7,797 nt of DNA from DAOSEC01 sp035362935 (GTDB taxonomy: Bacteria > Bacillota_I > Bacilli_A > ML615J-28 > CAG-313). Both the position numbers and the translations under genes were made by a program. The stretch lies in assembly GCA_035362935.1 (NCBI GenBank), contig DAOSEC010000037.1, positions 1 to 7,797 on the forward strand, written 5' to 3'. Within the stretch, counting starts at the first letter, position 1; the number at the start of each line of letters is the position of its first letter. The notes beneath the pieces are model-generated. The model saw nothing but the letters and a program-made list of their open reading frames with translations. It had not been told where the DNA came from and ran no database searches. Below are positions 1 through 5,919 of the stretch, piece by piece.

Positions 1-575
1 TTTAAATCTTTATTTTGGAATTTCTTTTCTAGTTTTGCCATAGCTTCTTTCACTCGCTTTTCAGCTTCTTTAAGAGCTGGTTCTACTTTTTCTTCAATCT
101 TCTTTTCGAGTTCTATTATTTTATCTTTTCTAAACTCTATTTTTGAAGTTGCTTTGTCGACTGCTTTTTGAATGGTCTCTCCCATCTTTTCAAGTTTGCG
201 TCCCATTTTTTCCATTGCTTTTTCGTGTTTTCTCATTTGTTTGTCTATGTCATCTTCATCTTCATCGTCATCTTCGTCGTCTTCATCTTCATCTTCGTCA
301 TCTTCATCGTCATCTTCGTCATCTTCATCGTCATCTTCGTCGTCTTCATCTTCATCTTCGTCATCAACTTCACCGTCATCTTCGTCTTCATAATCGTCTT
401 CATAATCGTCGTCTTCAACTTCTTTTTCGTTGTCATTTAAAGATTGGGATACTTTGTCAATAGAATCGTCTTTTGCTTTTTTCTCATTATTTAAATTTTG
501 TAATAATACTCTAGCTTCCTCAATTGTAATAATGCCTTGTTCTAACAAATCTAAAATTTCTTCTTTCGCTTTCAT
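1..575 (-). CDS. SHOCT-like N-terminal, hyperacidic and helical protein (partial, possibly YvlB/LiaX-like)
   Basis: The reading frame is open from ATG at 575 to the left edge, giving 191 codons with no stop; the C-terminus lies outside the window. Residues 1-28 form a helical hairpin (EEILDLLEQGIITIEEARVLL) like the SHOCT-like domain found at the start of YvlB/LiaX-type DUF4097 proteins. Residues 52-111 are almost all Asp/Glu, with an uninterrupted acidic run at 71-109. Residues 112-191 are Lys/Glu-rich and lack helix breakers apart from Pro166, so they probably form a long helix or coiled coil. There is no signal peptide or membrane segment. Its ATG overlaps the stop of the 46-aa gene (ATGA), with a modest GAAGG ribosome site at 583-587, so translation is probably coupled. 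By family analogy a C-terminal DUF4097 beta domain may follow beyond the edge, but that is inference. The frame and start are well supported; the function is not known. Confidence 0.85.
   Translation of the reverse strand, partial: MKAKEEILDLLEQGIITIEEARVLLQNLNNEKKAKDDSIDKVSQSLNDNEKEVEDDDYEDDYEDEDDGEVDDEDEDEDDEDDDEDDEDDDEDDEDEDEDDEDDDEDEDDIDKQMRKHEKAMEKMGRKLEKMGETIQKAVDKATSKIEFRKDKIIELEKKIEEKVEPALKEAEKRVKEAMAKLEKKFQNKDL
256..365. repeat. GAT/GAC/GAA codon minisatellite with 47-bp exact repeat
   Basis: Positions 256-302 and 319-365 are identical over 47 bases, offset by 63 bp (21 codons), inside a longer run of trinucleotides that read as Asp and Glu codons on the minus strand. The repeats stay in frame and encode the acidic tract of the overlapping gene. 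The mixture of GAT and GAC suggests duplication of a larger block as well as simple triplet slippage. Length variation between strains would be expected. Confidence 0.85.
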
Positions 576-712
576 CGGTTTCCCTTCTTTCTAAAATTTT
601 TGCTACAAAAACTTACAAAAATGTTTGTAAAAATTCTCGTAAATAGTTTTGGTTTGTCGTAGATCGATGTGAGTACTTCATCAACTATTTCCTGTTGGAT
701 TACTGGTTTCAT
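572..712 (-). CDS. Small protein of 46 aa, unknown function
   Basis: This short gene fills the gap between the DUF2089 regulator and the acidic-protein gene. It starts at ATG 712, with a strong AAAGGAGG site (720-727) seven bases upstream, and begins MKPVIQQEIVDEVL. Its TGA stop (574-572) overlaps the ATG of the next gene as ATGA, a standard sign of translational coupling. The N-terminal half is acidic and helix-prone. The second half (about residues 23-36) is Phe/Ile-rich with scattered polar residues, and the tail is cationic (residues 41-43 are RKK), so an amphipathic, membrane-associating helix is possible. It is too short for a full membrane domain with confidence, and I recognise no family. 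It could instead act mainly as a leader that sets translation of the downstream gene. The ribosome site and overlap are seen; any role is inference. Confidence 0.72.
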   Translation of the reverse strand: MKPVIQQEIVDEVLTSIYDKPKLFTRIFTNIFVSFCSKNFRKKGNR

Positions 713-719
713 TTCGATC

Positions 720-727
720 CCTCCTTT
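720..727 (-). promoter_or_regulatory. Strong ribosome binding site of the 46-aa gene
   Basis: On the minus strand this reads AAAGGAGG, seven bases before ATG 712 and within the 18-nt gap after the DUF2089 stop. It is the strongest ribosome site in this operon and is the main reason to accept the 46-aa frame as translated. Confidence 0.8.
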
Positions 728-730
728 TAC

Positions 731-1147
731 TTATTTTCTTTCACCTTTTAATAGTACAATTGCTTCTTCAACAGATATTTCTTTGTCAGCAACTCTTTTT
801 AGTATTTCGTTTTTGCTCGGTTTGTCAGGCTTATTTGGTTTGTATGGCTGATACACAGGGCTAGGCTCAAACTCATCCACTGTTTCATATCCTAATGCAA
901 TGATGGCCTCACTAAGAAGTCTTTTTACTGTAGGGTAAGATATATTCATTTCTTTTTCGATTGCTTTAATGTTTCCTTGATTTTTGATAAAAATCTCGAC
1001 AAATTTTAATTGCTCACTCGATAAATAATCAAACTTCGACAATGTGAACTCACCATTGATTGTGATCCCACAACTGTGACAATGAACTCCTGTAATCATT
1101 AAGTTTTCTTTACAAATTGGACAAACTGGTATAACTTGCTTTTTCAT
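731..1147 (-). CDS. DUF2089-family zinc-ribbon/HTH putative regulator with SHOCT-like tail
   Basis: The product is 138 aa. The N-terminus carries a zinc ribbon with Cys9/Cys12 and Cys23/Cys26 (CPIC and CHSC). Residues about 41-86 form a helix-turn-helix-like region (EQLKFVEIF ... ISYPTVKRLLSEAI) as in DUF2089 proteins. A Pro/Lys-rich linker (about 95-111) leads to a SHOCT-like helical hairpin at 113-135 (NEILKRVADKEISVEEAIVLL). The architecture suggests a cytoplasmic DNA-binding regulator whose tail mediates protein contacts. The same hairpin starts the genes on either side of this regulator, so direct interaction or shared binding is plausible. It starts at ATG 1147 after a GGGAGG site that touches the stop of the preceding gene, 14 nt away, and it is followed by the 46-aa gene. 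It may autoregulate the operon promoter near 1546. Family assignment is from motif memory; DNA binding is inference. Confidence 0.87.
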   Translation of the reverse strand: MKKQVIPVCPICKENLMITGVHCHSCGITINGEFTLSKFDYLSSEQLKFVEIFIKNQGNIKAIEKEMNISYPTVKRLLSEAIIALGYETVDEFEPSPVYQPYKPNKPDKPSKNEILKRVADKEISVEEAIVLLKGERK

Positions 1148-1161
1148 TCTATTTTCCTCCC

Positions 1162-1503
1162 TTAATATATTCTAATGTTTATATCTACTTCTTTTTTCGC
1201 ATCTTGAACCTGGATTACAGTCCCACCCATATATACTAATAATTTTTTTAATTCTCCGATGTCGAACTCTCCGGTTTTGTTCTTAACAAAGCCTAGAAAG
1301 AACTGAAGCATAAATATTGGCATGGGGAGTAAGAATATAAACTTCATGAATCGATTGACTCCAACAGATTCGTTGTTTAGATTCATTTTGATTTTACAAA
1401 AAGTCGCCCGATCTACTCTTGGTTTTGTATATAGTGTTTGATATCCTTTTAGTGGAGTTATCTCTTGCTTTTCAATGCCTTTTAATACTTGTTTTCGAGT
1501 CAT
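1162..1503 (-). CDS. SHOCT-like domain protein with hydrophobic segment, 113 aa
   Basis: This is the first gene of the operon. Residues 3-25 (RKQVLKGIEKQEITPLKGYQTLY) form a helical hairpin matching the SHOCT-like N-terminus of YvlB-type proteins. The rest fits the module that often follows it: a strand-like KIKMNLNN segment (37-44), a hydrophobic stretch at about 52-73 (Phe, Leu, Met, Ile and two Pro), then a helix (DIGELKKLLVYMGG, 81-94) and a closing strand (VDINIRIY). In relatives I recall, the middle stretch is amphipathic; here it is hydrophobic enough to insert in the membrane. The start at ATG 1503 follows GAGGTGAT (1509-1516), and an ideal promoter lies just upstream. The DUF2089 gene follows after 14 nt. 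Its likely setting is envelope-stress sensing or signalling, by context only. The catalogue name would probably be 'SHOCT-like domain-containing protein' or hypothetical. Confidence 0.82.
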   Translation of the reverse strand: MTRKQVLKGIEKQEITPLKGYQTLYTKPRVDRATFCKIKMNLNNESVGVNRFMKFIFLLPMPIFMLQFFLGFVKNKTGEFDIGELKKLLVYMGGTVIQVQDAKKEVDINIRIY

Positions 1504-1523
1504 TATTTATCACCTCTGCCCTC

Positions 1524-1551
1524 ATTATACTCTCTTTTTTATGTATGTCAA
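1524..1551 (-). promoter_or_regulatory. Consensus sigma-A-type promoter of the SHOCT/DUF2089 operon
   Basis: On the minus strand TTGACA (1551-1546) and TATAAT (1529-1524) are separated by 16 bp; both hexamers match consensus perfectly. Transcription would start near 1517, leaving a leader of about 14 nt that is mostly the GAGGTGAT ribosome site. A promoter this strong suggests either high expression or tight repression by a bound factor. Confidence 0.85.
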
Positions 1552-1557
1552 GCATTT

Positions 1558-1616
1558 TTATTAATTTTATTAATATTGTTATTAATTTTATTAATATTTA
1601 TATTTATTATATTAAT
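1558..1616. repeat. 21-bp-phased ATTAAT repeats upstream of the operon promoter
   Basis: A 20-bp sequence occurs exactly at 1558-1577 and 1579-1598. It contains two ATTAAT palindromes separated by TTT. ATTAAT occurs at 1560, 1569, 1581, 1590 and 1611, so two series are spaced by 21 bp, about two helical turns. The array ends seven bases before the -35 box. It could be an UP element for RNA polymerase or tandem operators for a regulator such as the DUF2089 protein. The repeats are seen; the function is inference, and the local AT bias makes chance more likely than usual. Confidence 0.6.
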
Positions 1617-1637
1617 TCTTAAGATTATTATATTAAG

Positions 1638-1664
1638 AAAAAACGGGATTTTATCCCGTTTTTT
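1638..1664 (-). terminator. Rho-independent terminator of the ABC operon
   Basis: Positions 1638-1649 and 1653-1664 pair perfectly as a 12-bp stem (core CGGGAT/ATCCCG) around a 3-nt loop. In the minus-strand transcript the stem ends in a run of six U. It overlaps the TAA stop (1665-1663) of the second ABC gene. The A and T flanks are symmetric, so it could work in both directions. Confidence 0.92.
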
Positions 1665-3876
1665 ATCGATTTCTAATTAGTTGTATTATTTTTTCTTTTG
1701 AGTAAGTACGATATATCATATGGTATACCATTGTTGTCGCGATTAAACCGATAGCGGAAAGTATTAACACTGTGATATAGTTCCATTGAAAGAGTTTAAC
1801 ACCCGTAGGTCCAAATAGTTCAATCGTTTCATTCTTACCTATTGTGTTTACATATAGGTTTCCAAGTATAACAACTGTGATTGATAATGTATGTAAGATT
1901 AAACTCACCACAAACCCTATTATTAATCCTTGTGCTACATAGATTGTCTTAATATCTTGTTTACTCGCACCAACACTTCTTAGAATAGATATTGTTTTCC
2001 GTTCTTTTTGTGATTGAAGTTGTACTTGACTAGAAAATGCAAGTATAATGGTCACTCCAAACAAACCAGATAGTAAGTATAATACCGTTAGCTGTAATCT
2101 CATACTTCGATCATTAATAAGTTCGTTTAGAGCGTTAGTTGTTAGTTTTACTTCCACATAATCCAAACCCTGTATGGTTGGAAGTTGATCTGTAAGGTAG
2201 TAGAGTTGCAACTTGTGAGTGTCTACTGTATGATTCTTCCCCTCCATATCAATTAATGTGTCATAGTTTATATAACTTGTATTATGATATTTGCTTTCCA
2301 CAATACCAACAATCGTAAGTGTTTTAGTAGAAAGGATATTTTGATTTGCCAGTTGTTTGGTCGTTAACGGTATACTATTACTTTGTAAATAACCTTCTGA
2401 GCAAACAAAATACTGATCTCCTTGATAAAGTAAACCTCTCGACCCAAAAACCGAATCTAAATATGCCTGATAAGTAATAAAGTCGCCTACACCATATGAA
2501 GTGAAATTTATAGGTTCATCTACTTTATTCCATTCATATAAACTACATTCAGGTGATGGCGTATTCAATTCTGTCACTAAATTTGTATAGATTGCTTGTT
2601 TATGTACCAAATAAGGTACTTCAATTTCCATGTTTTTCAATTGACTCCAGGCAATGTTTAAATCTTTTGTGCGAATAAGAGCGGTTGCATCTTGATAGGA
2701 TAGAATTATTTCATCTTGATTAATTGGAAATCTGCCATCTTCATACAAATCAAGATTAGACAAATCCGATTCTTGAATATAGGGTGATATACCATTTATG
2801 ATTATTCGTGTTTGCATCTGTTGATTGTTTAGTTTTAATATCCATAAATCAAGTTGATGATTTCGTAATACCGTTGTGTTTGATCCTATTTGATTTTTCA
2901 AAACGAGTTTGGAATCCTCAAAATCAAGCCCGTTGATTAAAGAACTCGATGTTTTCACATATATTGTCCTTAAACTTTGTTCTTCATTTATTAGCTCGGC
3001 AACAGAGCTGCTATACCCCTTTTGGTAAAAAATGGCTCCAGCAATAAACGTTAAGCTGATAGAAAATAGTAAAATCGAAAGCAACAATTTCCATTTATAT
3101 ATATATAATTGCCGTATTCCAAATGAAATAGAGGCAATCGGATTCACTCTCTTTCGGAATATTACTTCTGTATCTTCTAAGGATTGTTGTGTTTCTACAA
3201 CTTTGTAATCAAGAATTACTTTCCCTTCGTCGATTTGGATGACCCTGTCAGCATATACAACAGCAGCATCTTCATCATGGGTGACCATCAATACTAAGCG
3301 TTCTTTCGATAACCGCTTGAACAGTTCTAGTATTTCTTTTGATGTATTTGAATCGAGATTCCCGGTTGGTTCATCCGCGATAATCATCATTGGTTTATTT
3401 ACAATGCTTCGCGCAATAGCTACTCTTTGACGTTCTCCGCTTGAAAGTTGATATGGATATTTATGTTCAAATCCACTTAATCCGACTTCATATAAAGCTC
3501 TTTTCGCATCATCTTTGTTTTTTTTATTGATTCCGCCAAACCTTTGAGCAACCATAATGTTTTCAAGAATTGTTAAGTGGTCAATTAGATAGTAGTTTTG
3601 AAACACCATGCCGCATTTTGTGCTTCGAAAGTAATCAAAATGTGTTTCTTCAAATTTATTCACTCGATTCTCAAAGTAATAATACGTACCATTATCAAAC
3701 GAATCGATTCCGCTAATAATGTTTAATAATGTACTCTTCCCGCTACCACTCTTTCCAAGAATTACAACAAATTCTTTTTTGGTTAAGGTAATGTTAATCG
3801 ATTTCAAAGCTTCAAAAAATCGAATATCTTCTTCATCTACAATAAATGTCTTACTTATATCTCGTAATCTTAGCAT
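1663..3876 (-). CDS. ABC transporter fused ATPase-permease, MacB/FtsX type (distal gene)
   Basis: The product is 737 aa and would sit in the cytoplasmic membrane. The ATPase domain (about 1-230) has Walker A GKSGSGKST (41-49), Q-loop Gln93, signature LSSGE (144-148), Walker B ending in Asp168-Glu169, a D-loop (GNLDS, 172-176) and switch His200. One membrane helix follows at about 261-284, then an outside domain of about 310 residues. Three C-terminal helices lie near 596-615, 650-672 and 700-720. The FtsX-type segment ERKTISILRSVGASKQDI lies between the first two of these. This one-plus-three layout is that of MacB/LolCDE-type (type VII) transporters. The signature has Ser where LSGGE has its first Gly. 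It starts at ATG 3876 behind AAGGTGAT, which overlaps the stop of the upstream partner, so the two are made together and probably pair. The substrate cannot be told; peptide, lipoprotein or envelope-stress roles are all possible. Confidence 0.92.
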   Translation of the reverse strand: MLRLRDISKTFIVDEEDIRFFEALKSINITLTKKEFVVILGKSGSGKSTLLNIISGIDSFDNGTYYYFENRVNKFEETHFDYFRSTKCGMVFQNYYLIDHLTILENIMVAQRFGGINKKNKDDAKRALYEVGLSGFEHKYPYQLSSGERQRVAIARSIVNKPMMIIADEPTGNLDSNTSKEILELFKRLSKERLVLMVTHDEDAAVVYADRVIQIDEGKVILDYKVVETQQSLEDTEVIFRKRVNPIASISFGIRQLYIYKWKLLLSILLFSISLTFIAGAIFYQKGYSSSVAELINEEQSLRTIYVKTSSSLINGLDFEDSKLVLKNQIGSNTTVLRNHQLDLWILKLNNQQMQTRIIINGISPYIQESDLSNLDLYEDGRFPINQDEIILSYQDATALIRTKDLNIAWSQLKNMEIEVPYLVHKQAIYTNLVTELNTPSPECSLYEWNKVDEPINFTSYGVGDFITYQAYLDSVFGSRGLLYQGDQYFVCSEGYLQSNSIPLTTKQLANQNILSTKTLTIVGIVESKYHNTSYINYDTLIDMEGKNHTVDTHKLQLYYLTDQLPTIQGLDYVEVKLTTNALNELINDRSMRLQLTVLYLLSGLFGVTIILAFSSQVQLQSQKERKTISILRSVGASKQDIKTIYVAQGLIIGFVVSLILHTLSITVVILGNLYVNTIGKNETIELFGPTGVKLFQWNYITVLILSAIGLIATTMVYHMIYRTYSKEKIIQLIRNR

Positions 3877-3885
3877 ATCATCACC

Positions 3886-5829
3886 TTAATCCTTCTTCAA
3901 GTTTTCACTGATCGTATAGAAGTTTGATGTTTTTAAGATATGATTGCATCCAATGTAGATGAGAGACATCATCACAACAAAGAACACGGGATAAATCAAC
4001 CAACCACTCGCTAAGATGCGAACTGGTTCTATTACTATGTTTTGATAATCCGCCAAAATCATAATAAACTGTGAACTTAGAACCAAATCAATAAAGACTC
4101 CACACATGCTAGCTAACAAGATAGCTATCATAAAACCAACAACTCCTAAAAACAAGCTTTCGTATAAAAATAAATTATGTATGATACTTTTTTGAGCACC
4201 TAAAGCAATCAATATCGAGACTTTTTTCGTTTGGTTCTTAATTGAGTTTTTAATTTGCATATATATTGTCGCAATTCCTAATCCAATCGATATCATAGAC
4301 GTTGCTAATAAAACGCTCGTTAAAAAGCGATACTCTCCTTCAATATATTCTTCTAGTGGTGCTGTTGCTTTGTTTAAGATGATTCCTCGCTCTGTTTCGA
4401 TTGCTTTGATATGTTTGTTAATATTTTTAGTTGTATCAAATAAAACATGTAATTGTTCTTGATCAAGTCGTATGGAATCTCTATCTTGGGTGTCCAACCA
4501 AGTGGAAAAATCGCTATGTCGATAAAAGATTGCGATATGATTATCCTTTGTGTTGATTTTAACAAATCCAACAACTTCGAATATATGTTCGATATCTTCT
4601 GTGAATATCGCCGTTAACGTTACATTATTTAGGGCATTTATCATATCTGATTCACTTAAATTCGATCCAACTAACTCTTTCGCGAAATCGTAAGATATAA
4701 TCACTTGATTTGGCGTGTTAGGGTAGGACCCAACTAGTTGTTTTTTGAGTTTGAATTGGCCAACATCAGATGTTATGGTTTCAAATGTTGTACCAAATGT
4801 TACAGTTTCGGATTTTACTAAAATAGATGTGATTACTTGCATAAATGCTTCATCTATATTGTCTTTTGAGTTTAAGTACTCTAAATCACTTTGTGCAATC
4901 ATTGTGTTATTAATCTTGTATCCAACATACTCAGCTTCGTTAGATATTTGTCTAATCGATTCTAAACTATTATATTTAAATCCAAATAGAAGCATTGTCG
5001 ATAGCAACATTAACAAAAACGAGAAACTCAAACTAATCAAAGAAAGTGTTGTTTTATTGTTGCGTCGAAATAGTTGATTTGTAAGTAATTTCGAAATCGC
5101 TTTGTTATTTCCCTTTTTAGGTTTTAAACGATACGTAGATTGTTGTTGTACTGGTTTTGGAATACGAGATTGATCGCTTTCAATCACTCCATCATGGATA
5201 CGTATTAATCTTGTTGCAAAATCTTCAATCAAAGCATCATCATGAGTCACAACAATCACTATCTTATCCTTTGATATTTGCTTTAAAGTTTGAAACACTA
5301 TTGATGCATTTTCATTATCAAGGGAGCCTGTTGGTTCATCACATAAAATTATATCTGGGTTTTGTATCATTGCTCGAGCAATACTAACTTTCGCTTTTTC
5401 TCCTCCAGATAAGTTTTTAGCGAGGCGTTTATATATATGTTCCATACGAAACTTCTTTAGTAGTTGCATTGCTTGTTTTTTGTTATCGTTATATTCAGCT
5501 GAACTCAAACTAAGAGGAAGCATAATGTTATCTAACACATTTAACTCTTCGACTAGATTAAACTCTTGAAACACAATCCCTACATTTTCATTTCGGAAAC
5601 TTGCATATTGATCTTCGTTTAAAGTGGTTAATTCAAAGTTATCAAATACAACATTGCCTTCTGTTACTTTTTCTAGTCCCGCAATTATCGATAACAAAGT
5701 TGTTTTACCACTACCACTTTTTCCAACTACAGCTATCAGTTCTCCTCTATTAGCGTCAAGTGTAATTTGGTTTAATATTTTGCGATCATCGTTTGGGAAT
5801 ATTTTTGTTACGTTGGTTAGTTTAAGCAT
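3886..5829 (-). CDS. ABC transporter fused ATPase-permease, MacB/FtsX type (proximal gene)
   Basis: The product is 647 aa from ATG 5829. The ATPase domain (about 1-220) has Walker A GKSGSGKTT (36-44), Gln88, signature LSGGEKAK (140-147), Walker B ending in Asp164-Glu165, and switch His196. A basic linker leads to a membrane helix at about 261-284, an outside domain of about 215 residues, and three C-terminal helices near 502-524, 550-575 and 605-627; the FtsX-like KKVSILIALGAQKSII lies between the first two of these. The start at 5829 is preferred over an in-frame ATG at 5850: GAGGTGAT (5833-5840) precedes 5829, whereas the 5850 codon lies in the -10 box and has no ribosome site. It is followed after 9 nt by a second fused ABC gene with a larger outside domain. 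The pair resembles a heterodimeric, LolC/LolE-like arrangement, though both halves carry an ATPase. The transported substrate is unknown. Confidence 0.92.
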   Translation of the reverse strand: MLKLTNVTKIFPNDDRKILNQITLDANRGELIAVVGKSGSGKTTLLSIIAGLEKVTEGNVVFDNFELTTLNEDQYASFRNENVGIVFQEFNLVEELNVLDNIMLPLSLSSAEYNDNKKQAMQLLKKFRMEHIYKRLAKNLSGGEKAKVSIARAMIQNPDIILCDEPTGSLDNENASIVFQTLKQISKDKIVIVVTHDDALIEDFATRLIRIHDGVIESDQSRIPKPVQQQSTYRLKPKKGNNKAISKLLTNQLFRRNNKTTLSLISLSFSFLLMLLSTMLLFGFKYNSLESIRQISNEAEYVGYKINNTMIAQSDLEYLNSKDNIDEAFMQVITSILVKSETVTFGTTFETITSDVGQFKLKKQLVGSYPNTPNQVIISYDFAKELVGSNLSESDMINALNNVTLTAIFTEDIEHIFEVVGFVKINTKDNHIAIFYRHSDFSTWLDTQDRDSIRLDQEQLHVLFDTTKNINKHIKAIETERGIILNKATAPLEEYIEGEYRFLTSVLLATSMISIGLGIATIYMQIKNSIKNQTKKVSILIALGAQKSIIHNLFLYESLFLGVVGFMIAILLASMCGVFIDLVLSSQFIMILADYQNIVIEPVRILASGWLIYPVFFVVMMSLIYIGCNHILKTSNFYTISENLKKD

Positions 5830-5848
5830 ACGATCACCTCTATCAAGC

Positions 5849-5877
5849 ATTATATCATATTCTTTTCACATATTCTA
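5849..5877 (-). promoter_or_regulatory. Extended -10 promoter of the ABC operon
   Basis: On the minus strand TGATATAAT puts a TG motif one base before TATAAT (5854-5849). Seventeen bases further upstream is only a weak -35 (TAGAAT, 5877-5872; three of six matches), as is usual for extended -10 promoters. Transcription would begin near 5842, giving a leader of about 13 nt made up mostly of the ribosome site. Confidence 0.7.
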
Positions 5878-5880
5878 TGA

Positions 5881-5908
5881 AGAAAAAAAGTTGTGGTTCC
5901 CCACAACT
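5881..5908 (-). terminator. Rho-independent terminator after the aldolase gene
   Basis: AGTTGTGG (5889-5896) pairs with CCACAACT (5901-5908) around a 4-nt loop. In the minus-strand transcript the stem is followed by a U run (5889-5883) and lies 11 nt past the aldolase stop. It separates the metabolic unit from the ABC promoter immediately downstream. Confidence 0.9.
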
Positions 5909-5919
5909 AATTTTTAAAT

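Noticed and set aside
242..365. Possible CRISPR array from the short regular repeats
   Set aside because: There are no unique spacers; the repeats are in-frame triplet blocks within a coding sequence, and there are no cas genes.
143..463. Plus-strand and other-frame frames rich in Ser, His/Leu or Phe/Ile, and a minus-strand Lys/Met/Thr frame
   Set aside because: They are other readings of the GAT/GAC/GAA codon repeat of the acidic-protein gene; they have no ribosome sites, and their composition is purely that of the triplet repeat.
1504..1662. Riboswitch or structured leader before the SHOCT operon
   Set aside because: The -10 box lies so close to the start codon that the leader is only about 14 nt, too short for a riboswitch; the only stable hairpin is the terminator of the upstream operon.
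1419..1680. Plus-strand hydrophobic frames across the 1504-1662 intergenic stretch
   Set aside because: Their Ile/Leu richness comes from AT-rich promoter repeats and the terminator; no start signals or family resemblance were found.
4745..5077. Plus-strand frames of about 60-110 codons inside the ABC, aldolase and DegV genes
   Set aside because: They lie opposite well-supported conserved genes, lack ribosome sites and recognisable domains, and are antisense shadows.
5830..5850. Seven-residue N-terminal extension of the proximal ABC protein
   Set aside because: The upstream ATG overlaps the -10 box and has no ribosome site, while the internal ATG has GAGGTGAT at proper spacing and gives the usual ATPase N-terminus.
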